NCBI RefSeq assembly: GCF_021462285.1
Contig: NZ_CP082787.1
Span: 4,154,001 to 4,218,000 of the forward strand
Direction: 5' to 3'
From: Serratia entomophila
Lineage (GTDB): Bacteria; Pseudomonadota; Gammaproteobacteria; Enterobacterales; Enterobacteriaceae
DNA: 64,000 nt
A program made the position numbers and the translations under genes. Positions 30,697 through 40,170 of the stretch are shown here, piece by piece; position 1 is the stretch's first letter, and each line of letters begins with the position of its first letter. The notes under the pieces were generated by a model. That model searched no databases. It was given only the letters and a program-made list of their open reading frames with translations, and was not told where the DNA came from.

Positions 30697-31392
30697 ATGC
30701 TTCGCAAAATTTTGTTTATGGCGGTTTTCGCCGCAGGCGCCGTACAGGCGCACGGCATCAATAACTTCTCTCAGGCCAAGGCCGCGGCGGCCAAAATCAA
30801 CCGGGACGCCCCCGGCAGCTTTTACTGCGGTTGCCGCATCGACTGGCAGGGTAAAAAGGGCGTCCCGGACCTCGCCGGCTGCGGCTACCAGCCGCGTAAA
30901 AACGCCCAGCGCGCGCAACGCATCGAATGGGAGCACGTGGTGCCGGCCTGGCAGTTCGGCCACCAGTTGCAATGCTGGCAACAGGGCGGCCGCAAGAACT
31001 GCAATAAAGACGCCGACTACCGCCGTATAGAGACCGATCTGCATAACCTGCAGCCGGCGATCGGCGAAGTGAACGGCGACCGCAACAACTTTATGTACGG
31101 CCAGTGGCGAGGCGGCGAAGGCCAGTATGGCCAATGCCCGATGAAGGTAGATTTCAAGAACAAGCAAGCGGAACCGCCGGCCCGCGCACGCGGCGCCATT
31201 GCCCGCACCTATTTCTACATGCGCGACCGCTATCAGCTGCGCCTTTCGCGCCAGCAGACCCAGCTGTTCGAGGTGTGGAACCGCCAGTATCCGGCCAGCC
31301 AGTGGGAATGTCAGCGCGAAGCACGTATCGCCAAGGTTCAGGGCAGCCATAACCCCTATATTCAACGGGCTTGCCAGCAACGAAAAGGCTAA
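30697..31392 (+). CDS. endA: Periplasmic DNA-specific endonuclease I
   Basis: EndA is a periplasmic endonuclease that cuts double-stranded DNA. The 231-residue precursor has a signal peptide ([18 protein letters not shown]), then the endonuclease I domain. The catalytic region has [13 protein letters not shown] near residues 76-88 and [15 protein letters not shown] near 112-126. Eight or so cysteines agree with the disulfide-dependent E. coli enzyme. It lies about 100 bp after sprT, and an ERIC element starts 8 bp after its stop, where it will be transcribed as part of the 3' end. Confidence 0.95.
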   Translation: MLRKILFMAVFAAGAVQAHGINNFSQAKAAAAKINRDAPGSFYCGCRIDWQGKKGVPDLAGCGYQPRKNAQRAQRIEWEHVVPAWQFGHQLQCWQQGGRKNCNKDADYRRIETDLHNLQPAIGEVNGDRNNFMYGQWRGGEGQYGQCPMKVDFKNKQAEPPARARGAIARTYFYMRDRYQLRLSRQQTQLFEVWNRQYPASQWECQREARIAKVQGSHNPYIQRACQQRKG

Positions 31393-31399
31393 CCTACTA

Positions 31400-31525
31400 T
31401 ATACCCGTCGCCTTTCAAGCCGCAGCGTTGTTACCTGCACTCGCTCACCCCAGGAGCTTACTTAAGTAAGCTCCTGGGGTGAGCGAGCTGGGCGCCTTGC
31501 TGCAACTCGAAATTCATAGGGTATA
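31400..31525. repeat. ERIC element (complete, 126 bp)
   Basis: The element begins TATACCC and ends GGGTATA, the termini of the enterobacterial repetitive intergenic consensus, and is 126 bp long. Its centre holds a long near-perfect palindrome (CTCACCCCAGGAGCTTACTTAA.. with its complement, split at about 31461) containing the canonical GGGGTGAGCG. It lies between endA and rsmE and folds into a long hairpin when transcribed. Confidence 0.93.
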
Positions 31526-31575
31526 GCCTCTCTCTATCAAGCTGCCTACCCCTTTAGTCAGGATCGAATATTCAC

Positions 31576-32307
31576 ATGCGCATACCCCGCATTTACCACC
31601 CGCAACCGCTGACCGACCATGCGGAAATCGCCCTGAGCGAAGACGCCGCCAACCACGTTGGGCGCGTGCTGCGCATGAGCGCCGGCCAGGCGTTGGAGCT
31701 GTTCGACGGCAGCAATCAGGCGTTTGACGCCGAGATAGTCCGGGTGGACAAGAAAAACGTTCAGGTGCGCCTCGGCGCCGGCCGGGTGGAGAACCAGGAA
31801 TCTCCGCTTAACCTGCACCTGGGCCAGGTGATTTCACGCGGTGAAAAGATGGAGTTCACCATCCAGAAATCCATCGAACTGGGCGTCAACGTCATCACGC
31901 CGCTGTTTTCCGAACGCTGCGGCGTAAAACTGGACGGCGAGCGCCTGGCGAAAAAAATTCAACAGTGGCAGAAAATTGCCATCGCCGCTTGCGAACAGTG
32001 CGGCCGCAACCGCATCCCGGAAATCCGCGAGGCGATGCAGCTGGAGGCCTGGTGCGCCGAACAGGACGGCAGCCTGAAGCTCAATTTGCACCCGCGCGCC
32101 AGCCACAGCATCAACACCCTGCCACTGCCGGTGGAAAGCGTGCGCCTGCTGATCGGCCCTGAAGGCGGTTTATCCGCCGACGAAATTGCGATGACCACAG
32201 GCTACGGATTTACTGATATCCTGCTGGGGCCACGCGTTCTGCGTACAGAAACCACAGCGCTCACCGCAATTACCGCTCTGCAGGTACGTTTCGGCGATCT
32301 GGGTTAA
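31576..32307 (+). CDS. rsmE: 16S rRNA (uracil1498-N3)-methyltransferase RsmE
   Basis: RsmE methylates N3 of U1498 in 16S rRNA, using S-adenosylmethionine. The 243-residue product has an N-terminal PUA-like domain (about 1-70) and a C-terminal SPOUT methyltransferase knot with [14 protein letters not shown] near residues 193-206 and [13 protein letters not shown] near 218-230. Length and order (endA, rsmE, gshB) match E. coli. gshB begins 10 bp later and is probably co-transcribed. Confidence 0.96.
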   Translation: MRIPRIYHPQPLTDHAEIALSEDAANHVGRVLRMSAGQALELFDGSNQAFDAEIVRVDKKNVQVRLGAGRVENQESPLNLHLGQVISRGEKMEFTIQKSIELGVNVITPLFSERCGVKLDGERLAKKIQQWQKIAIAACEQCGRNRIPEIREAMQLEAWCAEQDGSLKLNLHPRASHSINTLPLPVESVRLLIGPEGGLSADEIAMTTGYGFTDILLGPRVLRTETTALTAITALQVRFGDLG

Positions 32308-32317
32308 AGGAGAAAAG

Positions 32318-33268
32318 ATGATTAAGCTCGGCATCGTGATGGACCCTATCTCTTCCATCAACATCAAGAAAGACACCAGCTTCGCCATGCTGCTCGAAGC
32401 GCAGCGCCGTGGCTGGGAATTGCACTATATGGAGATGAACGATCTCTATCTGCACGCCGGTGACGGCCGCGCCCGCACCCGCCTGCTGAGCGTCAAAGAA
32501 GACAAGGAAAGCTGGTTCAGCTTCGGCGCCGAGCAAGATCTGGCGCTGCAGGATCTGGACGTGATCCTGATGCGCAAGGATCCGCCGTTCGATACCGAAT
32601 ACATCTACGCGACCTATATTTTGGAACGCGCAGAGGTCAAGGGCACGCTGGTGGTCAACAAGCCGCAGAGCCTGCGCGACTGCAACGAGAAGCTGTTCAC
32701 CGCCTGGTTCCCTGAACTGACGCCGGATACCCTGGTCAGCCGCAGCGCCGCACATATCCGTAAGTTTCATCAGCAGCACGGCGATATCATTCTCAAGCCG
32801 CTGGACGGCATGGGCGGTGCGTCGATCTTCCGCGTGAAGCAAGACGATCCCAACCTGTCGGTTATCATCGAAACCCTGACCGAACACGGCAGCCGCTTCT
32901 GCATGGCGCAAAACTTCCTGCCGGCGATCAAGGAAGGCGACAAACGCATCCTGGTGGTCGATGGCGAACCTGTGCCTTACTGCCTGGCGCGCATCCCCGC
33001 TCAGGGCGAAACCCGCGGTAACCTGGCGGCCGGCGGCCGCGGCGAAGCGCGCCCGCTGAGTGAAAGCGATTGGAAAATCGCCCGCGCGGTGGCCCCGACG
33101 CTGAAAGAGAAAGGGCTGATCTTCGTCGGCCTGGACGTGATCGGCGATCGCCTGACCGAGATCAACGTCACCAGCCCAACCTGTGCGCGCGAGATCGAAG
33201 CGGCCTTCCCGGTATCCATCACCGGCATGCTGATGGACGCGATCGAAAAGCGTCTGGCCGCGAAGTAA
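32318..33268 (+). CDS. gshB: Glutathione synthetase
   Basis: GshB joins gamma-glutamylcysteine and glycine with ATP, the second step of glutathione synthesis. The 316-residue length is that of E. coli GshB. ATP-grasp features are visible, including GDIILKPLDGMGGASIFRV (about residues 154-172) and the metal-binding INVTSPTC near 281. A good ribosome-binding site (AAAGGAG) precedes the ATG. It follows rsmE by 10 bp, and a strong GC hairpin follows its stop. Confidence 0.97.
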   Translation: MIKLGIVMDPISSINIKKDTSFAMLLEAQRRGWELHYMEMNDLYLHAGDGRARTRLLSVKEDKESWFSFGAEQDLALQDLDVILMRKDPPFDTEYIYATYILERAEVKGTLVVNKPQSLRDCNEKLFTAWFPELTPDTLVSRSAAHIRKFHQQHGDIILKPLDGMGGASIFRVKQDDPNLSVIIETLTEHGSRFCMAQNFLPAIKEGDKRILVVDGEPVPYCLARIPAQGETRGNLAAGGRGEARPLSESDWKIARAVAPTLKEKGLIFVGLDVIGDRLTEINVTSPTCAREIEAAFPVSITGMLMDAIEKRLAAK

Positions 33269-33275
33269 TCCGCAC

Positions 33276-33299
33276 TGCGGGCGGGCGCTACCGCCCGCA
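33276..33299 (+). terminator. Hairpin after gshB
   Basis: A 9-bp perfect stem TGCGGGCGG/CCGCCCGCA with a 6-nt loop starts 7 nt after the gshB stop. A short T-run (CTTTTG) appears about 10 nt further on, so termination is plausible but not canonical. Confidence 0.55.
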
Positions 33300-33424
33300 A
33301 ACCCGGCCTTTTGCGCGGCGGTTGTTGACTCGCGTCAAGCCAACCGCAGCTTGAAAGGTTACGGGTATGGCCGCATACTGGCGGCTGTTTAACTTTTCAC
33401 CCATTGACTACCTTAAATAACGCC

Positions 33425-33988
33425 ATGAATTTACAGCACCATTTTCTGATTGCCATGCCATCACTTCAGGACCCTCGCTTTAAGCGCTCGGTGATTTACG
33501 TCTGCGAGCACAATGAAGAAGGCGCCATGGGGCTGGTGATCAATAAACCGGTGGAGCAGTTCACGGTGGCGACGGTGCTGAGCAAACTGAAGATCATGCC
33601 GCCGGCGCGCGATCCGGCCATTAGCCTGGATAAACCGGTATTTGCCGGCGGGCCGCTGGCAGACGACCGCGGTTTTATCCTGCATACCCCGCGCAAGGGG
33701 TTCGGTTCCAGCATTCAGATTTCGCCGCACACCATGATCACCACCTCGAAAGACGTGCTGGAAACGCTGGGCACCCCGGAGCAGCCGGACGACGTGCTGG
33801 TGGCGCTGGGTTACGCCGGTTGGGAAAAAGGCCAGCTGGAGCAAGAGGTGCTGGAAAATGCCTGGCTGACCATCGAGGCCGACACCGACATTCTGTTTCA
33901 TACGCCTATCGCCAGCCGCTGGCGCGAGGCGGCTAACCGCCTGGGCATCGATATCTGCAGCATCGCCAACCACGCAGGACACGCCTGA
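33425..33988 (+). CDS. yqgE: YqgE, UPF0301/AlgH family protein
   Basis: This 187-residue protein matches E. coli YqgE. It has the family motifs [20 protein letters not shown] at the N-terminus (given here in full as its longest conserved run) and [15 protein letters not shown] near residue 75. Its molecular role is unknown; relatives include AlgH of Pseudomonas. The start at 33425 (MNLQHHF) is conserved, whereas the in-frame GTG/ATG seven codons upstream is not. Its TGA overlaps the ruvX ATG, so the two are translationally coupled. Confidence 0.92.
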   Translation: MNLQHHFLIAMPSLQDPRFKRSVIYVCEHNEEGAMGLVINKPVEQFTVATVLSKLKIMPPARDPAISLDKPVFAGGPLADDRGFILHTPRKGFGSSIQISPHTMITTSKDVLETLGTPEQPDDVLVALGYAGWEKGQLEQEVLENAWLTIEADTDILFHTPIASRWREAANRLGIDICSIANHAGHA

Positions 33989-34410
33989 TGAGCAACCGCA
34001 CCATTATCGCCTTCGACTTCGGCACCAAAAGCATCGGCGCCGCTATCGGCCAGGAATTGACCGGCAGCGCCCGCGCGCTGGCAGCTTTCAAGGCGCAGGA
34101 CGGTTCACCAGACTGGCAGAAAATCGAGAAGCTGCTGAAAGAGTGGCAGCCGGACCTGGTGGTGGTCGGCCTGCCGCTGAATATGGACGGCACCGAGCAG
34201 CCGGTTACCGGGCAGGCGCGCAAATTCGCCAACCGCCTGCATGGCCGCTTTGGCGTGCAGATTGCCTTGCATGACGAACGCCTGAGCACCGTAGAGGCCC
34301 GCGCCAACCTGTTCGACCGCGGCGGCTTCCGCGCACTGGACAAAGGCAGCGTAGACTCCGCTTCAGCGGTGGTGATCCTGGAAAGCTGGTTCGAAAAACA
34401 GCTCGGTTAA
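33988..34410 (+). CDS. ruvX: YqgF/RuvX-type RNase H-fold nuclease
   Basis: RuvX (YqgF) is a predicted RNase H-fold nuclease; in E. coli it takes part in 16S rRNA 5'-end processing and is essential or nearly so. The 140-residue product has the conserved [13 protein letters not shown] near residues 9-21, [12 protein letters not shown] near 57-68, and the acidic DERLSTVEA near 95-103. Its start overlaps the yqgE stop, and its 3' end overlaps the convergent yggR gene by 4 bp. Confidence 0.95.
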   Translation: MSNRTIIAFDFGTKSIGAAIGQELTGSARALAAFKAQDGSPDWQKIEKLLKEWQPDLVVVGLPLNMDGTEQPVTGQARKFANRLHGRFGVQIALHDERLSTVEARANLFDRGGFRALDKGSVDSASAVVILESWFEKQLG

Positions 34411-35417
34411 TCCCCCCCTTCTCTCCCCAGCAAACCGGCGTCGATCCGCTGCTGCAACCCCTGTTCAAAGGTTTGCATGCCCGACTGCCCACCGGTTTGC
34501 AGCACGCTGGCGAGCTGGTGCGTTTTGCCTTCGCGGATCATGCTGCTGACCGCCGCCGTGGCCGTCAGCACTTCAAAAATCGCCAATCGGCCGCCCCCCG
34601 GGCGCCCCATCAGCCTTTGGGCTATCACCGCCTGCAGGCTGCCGGCCAGCTGGGCGCGCACATAGGGTTTATCTTCCGCCGGAAACACGTCCACCAGCCG
34701 CTCGATCGCCTGCGGCGCACTGCGGGTGTGCAGCGTCGCCAGCACCAGATGGCCGGTTTCCGCCGCGGTAAGCGCCAGGCGGATGGTCGCAGTATCGCGC
34801 AGCTCACCCAGCAGGATCACGTCCGGATCCTCCCGCAGGGCGGCGCGCAGCGCGCCATCAAAGCTGTGGCTGTCGCGGCCGATTTCACGCTGCTGGATCA
34901 GCGAGCGCCGGCTGTGATGAATAAACTCGATCGGATCTTCCAGCGTGAGAATATGCCGCCGCTGGTGCCGGTTGATCTCGTCGATCATCGCCGCCAGGGT
35001 GGTGGATTTGCCGCTGCCGGTAGCGCCGGTCACCAGGAGCAAGCCGTCTTCGCGCCGCAGCAGCGCCGGAACAATAGCCGGCGTTGCCAATGCCGCCAGC
35101 GTCGGGCAATCGCCGGCAATCCGCCGCAGCGCCAGAGATATGCCCCTGTTTTGCAGAAAAGCGTTTACGCGCAGCCGAACGCCGCCCGGCCGCTGCAGCG
35201 CTAAATCTGTCTGCCCCTGCCGCTGCAGCTCCCGGCGCTGAGCTGGCGTCAACAACGCATCACACAGCGCCAGCATGCGCTCCGGGGTCAGGTTTTCCGC
35301 CCCTTCCGCCGGCCGCAGTTCACCGTCAATGCGCAACATCGGCTGATGACCGGCACAAAGGTGCAGATCGGAAGCATTATGCTTTACACTAAGGGCCACG
35401 AATTCATCGATATCCAT
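34407..35417 (-). CDS. yggR: PilT-like type IV pilus ATPase homologue YggR
   Basis: This 336-residue cytoplasmic ATPase is of the PilT/GspE superfamily. Walker A (GATGSGKST) is near residues 130-138, the Asp box [10 protein letters not shown] near 157-166, Walker [11 protein letters not shown] near 200-209, and the His box [12 protein letters not shown] near 220-231. PilT drives pilus retraction, but no pilus structural genes are here, so its partner is unclear. The ATG at 35417 has AGGAG 6 nt upstream; an in-frame TTG at 35435 is weaker. It is divergent from yggS across only 20 bp. Confidence 0.92.
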   Translation of the reverse strand: MDIDEFVALSVKHNASDLHLCAGHQPMLRIDGELRPAEGAENLTPERMLALCDALLTPAQRRELQRQGQTDLALQRPGGVRLRVNAFLQNRGISLALRRIAGDCPTLAALATPAIVPALLRREDGLLLVTGATGSGKSTTLAAMIDEINRHQRRHILTLEDPIEFIHHSRRSLIQQREIGRDSHSFDGALRAALREDPDVILLGELRDTATIRLALTAAETGHLVLATLHTRSAPQAIERLVDVFPAEDKPYVRAQLAGSLQAVIAQRLMGRPGGGRLAIFEVLTATAAVSSMIREGKTHQLASVLQTGGQSGMQTFEQGLQQRIDAGLLGREGGD

Positions 35418-35437
35418 ATCAATCTCCTGGGTCAATA

Positions 35438-36145
35438 ATGAGCACTATCCAACAGAACCTGCAGGATGTCAGAAAGCGCATCGCGTCGGCCGCTCAAGAC
35501 TGCGGGCGTGCGCCAGAAAAAGTTGCCCTGCTTGCCGTCAGCAAGACCAAACCTGTGGCGGCGATCGCAGAAGCCATTGCCGCCGGGCAACGCGCGTTTG
35601 GTGAAAACTACGTGCAGGAAGGGGTAGACAAAATTCAGCATTTCGCCGCGTTGCCGCAGGGTGCCGCACTGGAATGGCACTTTATCGGCCCGCTGCAATC
35701 CAATAAGAGCCGCCTGGTGGCCGAGCATTTCGCCTGGTGCCACACGGTAGATCGGCTGCGCATCGCCCAACGGCTGAGCGATCGGCGCCCGGCAGAGATG
35801 GCGCCGCTTAACGTGCTGATCCAGATAAATATCAGTGACGAACAGAGCAAATCCGGCATTGCGCTGGATGAGCTGCCGGCGCTGGCCGAGGCGGTCGCCG
35901 CGTTGCCGCACCTGCGGCTGCGCGGGCTGATGGCCATTCCCGCGCCGGAAGAAGACTATCAGCGGCAGTTGGCGGTGTTCGGCCGCATGAACGACGCCTT
36001 CCTGGCGCTGCAACGGCGTTACCCGCACATCGATACGCTGTCGATGGGCATGACCGACGATATGGCGGCGGCTATCGCCGCAGGCAGCACCCTGGTGCGC
36101 ATCGGCACCGCAATTTTTGGCGCCCGTGATTACTCACAGGCCTGA
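35438..36145 (+). CDS. yggS: Pyridoxal phosphate homeostasis protein YggS (PLPBP)
   Basis: YggS is a PLP-binding TIM-barrel protein that buffers pyridoxal phosphate; it is not known to be an enzyme. The 235-residue product has the PLP lysine K36 in LAVSKTKP, the GENYVQE motif near residues 54-60, HFIGPLQSNK near 79-88, and the phosphate-binding SMGMTDD near 206-212. It heads a long plus-strand series, yggS-proC-yggT-yggU-rdgB-hemW, with short gaps or overlaps that suggest co-transcription. Confidence 0.95.
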   Translation: MSTIQQNLQDVRKRIASAAQDCGRAPEKVALLAVSKTKPVAAIAEAIAAGQRAFGENYVQEGVDKIQHFAALPQGAALEWHFIGPLQSNKSRLVAEHFAWCHTVDRLRIAQRLSDRRPAEMAPLNVLIQINISDEQSKSGIALDELPALAEAVAALPHLRLRGLMAIPAPEEDYQRQLAVFGRMNDAFLALQRRYPHIDTLSMGMTDDMAAAIAAGSTLVRIGTAIFGARDYSQA

Positions 36146-36162
36146 TACAGACGAGGGATTTG

Positions 36163-36984
36163 ATGCAACATCGCAAGATTACCTTTATTGGCGCCGGCAA
36201 CATGGCGCGCGCTATCATCGCCGGCCTGGTGGCGGGCGGTTATCCGGCCGGCTCCATCAGCGTTTGCGCGCCTTCGCCTAAAAACCGGGACGCGCTGGCG
36301 GCGGACTACGGCATCGTCAGCAGCGGCGACAACGTCGCCTGCGCGCGCGAAGCCGAGGTAGTGGTGCTGGCGGTAAAACCGCAGATGATGGCGGACGTCT
36401 GCCAGCCGCTGCGCGAGCAGGTCGATTTCAGCGGCAAGCTGGTGTTGTCGATCGCCGCCGGTATTCAGGTGAGCCGTTTTTATCAGCTGCTGGGCGACAG
36501 GCTGAACCTGGTGCGCATCATGCCCAATACCCCGTCGCTGGTCGGCAAAGGCATGAGCGGCCTGTATGCGCCGCCGCAGGTCAGCCAGCAGGATCGCGAC
36601 TATACCGGCGATCTGATGAGCTCGGTCGGCAAAGTCTGCTGGGTGAATGACGAAGGCGGCATCAACGGCGTAATCGCGGCGGCGGGCAGCGCGCCGGCCT
36701 ATTTCTTCTTGTTTATGGAAGCGATGCAAAAAGAAGCCGAACGTATGGGCTTCGACAGCCAAACGGCGCGCAGTCTGGTGCAGCAGGCCGCCTCCGGCGC
36801 CGCCGCGCTGGTCGAAGCCAACCCGGACACGCCATTGTCCACCCTGCGCGAGCAGGTGACCTCCAAAGGCGGCACCACCGCCGAAGCGCTGCGGGTATTT
36901 AACGAGCAGCAGCTGCCGCAGACCGTAGCCAACGCCATGCAGGCGGCGGTTTCCCGCGCGCAGGAAATGGAAAAATCATTTTAA
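36163..36984 (+). CDS. proC: Pyrroline-5-carboxylate reductase
   Basis: ProC reduces pyrroline-5-carboxylate with NADPH, the last step of proline synthesis. The 273-residue protein has the dinucleotide motif FIGAGNMARAI at residues 8-18 and the C-terminal family signature with TSKGGTTAEALRVF near 231-244. The ATG at 36163 is preferred to the overlapping TTG at 36160. It lies directly after yggS, an arrangement found in many proteobacteria and in keeping with a link between PLP and amino acid metabolism. Confidence 0.93.
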   Translation: MQHRKITFIGAGNMARAIIAGLVAGGYPAGSISVCAPSPKNRDALAADYGIVSSGDNVACAREAEVVVLAVKPQMMADVCQPLREQVDFSGKLVLSIAAGIQVSRFYQLLGDRLNLVRIMPNTPSLVGKGMSGLYAPPQVSQQDRDYTGDLMSSVGKVCWVNDEGGINGVIAAAGSAPAYFFLFMEAMQKEAERMGFDSQTARSLVQQAASGAAALVEANPDTPLSTLREQVTSKGGTTAEALRVFNEQQLPQTVANAMQAAVSRAQEMEKSF

Positions 36985-37015
36985 ATAACCGAGAGTTAAG
37001 GAGAAGGACGACTTC

Positions 37016-37570
37016 ATGCTAACGCTGACTTTTTTGGTCAAGACCGTTATTGATCTGTACGTGATGGTGCTGTTGCTACGCATTTGGATGCAGTGGACCC
37101 GTACCGACTTTTACAACCCGTTCTCACAGTTCGTGGTGAAGATCACCCAGCCGGTGGTCGGCCCGCTGCGTCGCATCATTCCGTCGTTGGGGCCGATCGA
37201 CAGCGCCTCGCTGCTGCTGGCGTTCCTGCTGATGACCATCAAGTACCCGCTGCTGCTGCTGATCCAAGGCGGCGCGATGTCACTTAGCCCGTATAATCTG
37301 CTGTTCGGCCTGATCTCGCTGGTCAAGTCCGCCGGTTACCTGATCTTCTGGGTGATGATTATCCGCGCACTGATGAGCTGGATCAGCCAGGGCCGCAGCC
37401 CGATCGATTACGTGATGTATCAGCTGACCGAACCCTTGATGGCGCCGATCCGCCGCATTCTGCCGGCGATGGGCGGCATCGATTTTTCCGCCATGGTGGT
37501 GATCCTGATCCTCTATCTGATCAACTACCTGGGCATGGATCTGTTCGGCGAGATCTGGTTCCTGCTGTGA
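37016..37570 (+). CDS. yggT: YggT family inner-membrane protein
   Basis: This 184-residue protein has two copies of the YggT repeat, each with two membrane segments (about residues 3-22 and 62-85, then 98-120 and 160-182). Each repeat has a conserved amphipathic stretch of the type [20 protein letters not shown] or its parallel [16 protein letters not shown]. The function is unknown in E. coli; relatives have been tied to osmotic tolerance and cell division in other bacteria. A GGAG site precedes the ATG. Its last 4 bp overlap the yggU GTG. Confidence 0.93.
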   Translation: MLTLTFLVKTVIDLYVMVLLLRIWMQWTRTDFYNPFSQFVVKITQPVVGPLRRIIPSLGPIDSASLLLAFLLMTIKYPLLLLIQGGAMSLSPYNLLFGLISLVKSAGYLIFWVMIIRALMSWISQGRSPIDYVMYQLTEPLMAPIRRILPAMGGIDFSAMVVILILYLINYLGMDLFGEIWFLL

Positions 37571-37857
37571 GTGCCGTCACCCCCGTGCTGGACGGGCTGG
37601 CGATCAGGCTATATATTCAGCCGAAAGCCAGCCGCGACCAGATTGTCGGTTTGCATGGCGACGAACTTAAAGTCGCCATTACCGCCCCGCCGGTCGACGG
37701 CCAGGCCAACGCTCATCTGATCAAGTTTATCGCCAAGCAGTTCAGGGTGGCGAAAAGCAATGTCACCATCGAGAAAGGCGAACTGGGGCGGCATAAACAG
37801 TTACGCATCGTTAATCCGCAACAGATCCCCGCCGTGGTCGCGGCGCTTATAGAATAA
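37567..37857 (+). CDS. yggU: YggU, DUF167 family protein
   Basis: This 96-residue protein matches E. coli YggU, a DUF167 member with a known fold but unknown function. The central [17 protein letters not shown] motif, near residues 40-56, is the family hallmark. It starts with GTG inside the yggT stop region (GTGA overlap), which shows translational coupling. rdgB follows after 17 bp. Confidence 0.93.
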   Translation: MSAVTPVLDGLAIRLYIQPKASRDQIVGLHGDELKVAITAPPVDGQANAHLIKFIAKQFRVAKSNVTIEKGELGRHKQLRIVNPQQIPAVVAALIE

Positions 37858-37874
37858 AATTCAAGGTAGTCACT

Positions 37875-38468
37875 ATGCAAAAAGTCGTTCTTGCCACCGG
37901 TAACCCGGGTAAAGTGCGCGAGCTCGCCGACCTGCTGGCCGATTTCGGCCTGGACGTGGTCGCACAAACCGAACTGGGCGTGGATTCCGCCGAAGAAACC
38001 GGCCTGACCTTTATCGAAAACGCTATCCTCAAGGCCCGCCACGCGGCGCACATCACCGGCCTGCCGGCGATCGCCGACGACTCCGGCCTGGCGGTGGACG
38101 CGCTGGGCGGCGCACCGGGCATTTACTCCGCGCGCTACGCCGGCGTCGACGCGTCGGACCAGCAGAACCTCGATAAACTGCTGGTGGCGCTGAAAGACGT
38201 GCCGCAGGGCAGCCGCGGCGCGCAGTTCCACTGCGTGCTGGTGTATATGCGCCACGCGGAAGACCCGACGCCGCTGGTATTCCACGGCAGCTGGGCCGGC
38301 GAAATAGCCTTCCGATCCGCCGGCGAAGGCGGCTTCGGTTATGATCCTATCTTCTACGTGCCGGAACTGGGCCGCAGCGCCGCCGAGCTGAGCCGCGACG
38401 AGAAAAGCGCGGTGTCGCACCGCGGCAAGGCGCTGAAGCTGATGCTGGAAGCCATGCGCAATGCTTAA
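37875..38468 (+). CDS. rdgB: dITP/XTP pyrophosphatase RdgB
   Basis: RdgB hydrolyses dITP, dXTP and related non-canonical purine nucleotides and keeps them out of DNA. The 197-residue product has the N-terminal [12 protein letters not shown] (residues 4-15), the metal-binding [16 protein letters not shown] near 67-82, and the FGYDPIF motif near 155-161 with SHRGKAL near the C-terminus. It overlaps hemW by 8 bp and is coupled to it. Confidence 0.96.
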   Translation: MQKVVLATGNPGKVRELADLLADFGLDVVAQTELGVDSAEETGLTFIENAILKARHAAHITGLPAIADDSGLAVDALGGAPGIYSARYAGVDASDQQNLDKLLVALKDVPQGSRGAQFHCVLVYMRHAEDPTPLVFHGSWAGEIAFRSAGEGGFGYDPIFYVPELGRSAAELSRDEKSAVSHRGKALKLMLEAMRNA

Positions 38469-39600
38469 GCTGCCTCCGCTGAGTTTGTACATCCATATCC
38501 CGTGGTGCGTGCAAAAATGCCCGTACTGCGACTTCAACTCGCATGCGTTGAAGGGCGAGGTGCCGCATCAGGAGTACGTCGATCACCTGTTGGCCGATCT
38601 GGATGCCGATCTGCCGCTGGCCGGCGGCCGGGAAATCAGCACGATCTTTATCGGCGGCGGTACCCCCAGCCTGCTGAGCGCCGAAGCGATGCAGGCGTTG
38701 CTGGACGGCGTGCGTGCGCGCATCCGCGTCGCCGACGACGCCGAAATCACCATGGAAGCCAACCCCGGCACCGTGGAGGCCGATCGCTTCAGCGGCTACC
38801 AGCGGGCCGGTGTGAACCGCATTTCAATCGGGGTGCAAAGCTTCAGCGCCGAGAAGTTAACCCGCCTGGGGCGCATTCACGGCCCGGAAGAGGCCAAACG
38901 TGCGGCGCTGCTGGCCACCGGCCTGGGCCTGCGCAGCTTTAACCTCGATCTGATGCACGGGCTGCCGGACCAGTCTTTGGAAGAGGCGCTGGACGATCTG
39001 CGCCAGGCAATCGCCCTCAACCCACCGCATTTGTCATGGTACCAGCTGACCATCGAGCCGAACACCCTGTTCAGTTCGCGCCCGCCGGTGCTGCCGGACG
39101 ACGACGCCCTGTGGGACATCTTCGAACGCGGCCACCAGCTGTTGAGCGCCGCCGGCTACCAGCAGTATGAGACGTCGGCCTACGCCAAGCCGGGTTATCA
39201 GTGCCAACACAACCTCAACTACTGGCGCTTCGGCGACTACCTGGGGATTGGCTGCGGCGCGCACGGCAAGCTGACCTTCAGCGACGGCCGCATCCTGCGC
39301 ACGGCGAAAACCAAGCATCCGCGCGGCTTTATGCAAGGCAAGTATCTGGACAAGCAGCATGAGGTGACTAACGCAGATCGGCCGTTCGAGTTCTTCATGA
39401 ACCGCTTCCGCCTGCTGGAGGCCGCACCGCGCGCCGACTTCGTCAACTACACCGGGCTGGCGGAAAGCGACATCCGCGCCCAATTGGACGAAGCGCTGGA
39501 AAAAGGTTATCTGGCAGAGACGCCGGAACACTGGCAAATAACCGAGAAAGGCAAACTGTTCCTTAACTCGCTGCTGGAGCTGTTCCTGGCGGACGAATAA
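38461..39600 (+). CDS. hemW: Radical SAM haem chaperone HemW
   Basis: HemW is a radical SAM protein related to coproporphyrinogen dehydrogenase HemN, thought to act in haem delivery rather than haem synthesis. The 379-residue product has the C-x3-C-x2-C cluster site (C16, C20, C23 in [12 protein letters not shown]), a GGGTPSLL motif near 62-69 and the HemN-type C-terminal domain (about 280-375). Its start lies inside rdgB. It is the last gene of the yggS-hemW series, closed by a strong bidirectional terminator. Confidence 0.94.
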   Translation: MLKLPPLSLYIHIPWCVQKCPYCDFNSHALKGEVPHQEYVDHLLADLDADLPLAGGREISTIFIGGGTPSLLSAEAMQALLDGVRARIRVADDAEITMEANPGTVEADRFSGYQRAGVNRISIGVQSFSAEKLTRLGRIHGPEEAKRAALLATGLGLRSFNLDLMHGLPDQSLEEALDDLRQAIALNPPHLSWYQLTIEPNTLFSSRPPVLPDDDALWDIFERGHQLLSAAGYQQYETSAYAKPGYQCQHNLNYWRFGDYLGIGCGAHGKLTFSDGRILRTAKTKHPRGFMQGKYLDKQHEVTNADRPFEFFMNRFRLLEAAPRADFVNYTGLAESDIRAQLDEALEKGYLAETPEHWQITEKGKLFLNSLLELFLADE

Positions 39601-39630
39601 AAAAAAGCGCTGAATAATCAGCGCTTTTTT
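39601..39630. terminator. Bidirectional terminator after hemW
   Basis: A 13-bp perfect stem (AAAAAAGCGCTGA with TCAGCGCTTTTTT) with a 4-nt loop follows the hemW stop at once. Both strands show six T residues, so it can also end the convergent DUF29 gene. Confidence 0.95.
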
Positions 39631-39636
39631 ATTGGT

Positions 39637-40071
39637 TTAATCCGGGTAAAACGCCTGAGAAAGTACCTGCTGGGTATCCCAAATACCATTTTCCGGGTAA
39701 ACATCCAGTCCAGTCTCCGATGTAGCAAGCGCAACCGCTTTTGACCAAACCACATCGAGCCAATCCGCATCACCGAGTTTACCTTTTAAGCTGGGTGATT
39801 CTTTTAAGCTGTAAAGCACCTCTTTACGTTGCGCCTTTATCGTTCTTTCCCAGCTTGTGCCACGCCGAGCCGGCTGATATTTCCATTTCAACAGATGTGC
39901 TATCAGCACTGTCATACGGCTAGCAAGTTCCCTTTGCTCGCTCTTTCCCACGTCCTCAATCTCCTCGGCGATCTTTTCAACATCGATCTCAGACAATTTT
40001 CCGGAGCGCAAAAGAGCTGCCTGTTCATTTGCCCAGGCGACAACATCAGTTTCGTAGCGAGTATGGCTCAT
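39637..40071 (-). CDS. DUF29 domain-containing protein of unknown function
   Basis: This 144-residue cytoplasmic protein has the DUF29 pattern: an N-terminal TDVVAWANEQAALLRSGKL, then VEKIAEEIEDVGKSEQREL near residues 35-53, a LIAHLLKWKYQP stretch near 60-71 and a LSQAFYPD tail. DUF29 proteins are common in cyanobacteria and scattered elsewhere; function is unknown. The ATG at 40071 has GGAGAA 5-6 nt upstream and is preferred to a start six codons earlier. It sits between hemW and yggN, adjacent in E. coli, so it looks like a single-gene insertion. Confidence 0.85.
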   Translation of the reverse strand: MSHTRYETDVVAWANEQAALLRSGKLSEIDVEKIAEEIEDVGKSEQRELASRMTVLIAHLLKWKYQPARRGTSWERTIKAQRKEVLYSLKESPSLKGKLGDADWLDVVWSKAVALATSETGLDVYPENGIWDTQQVLSQAFYPD

Positions 40072-40170
40072 AGCGTTCTCCGTAAACACCCATGAATCTG
40101 TACGTAGTTTAACCAGTTTGTCAGATTGCCGTCAGCAGGTCAAAAAACACGCTGCCGGCAAGGCTTCACG

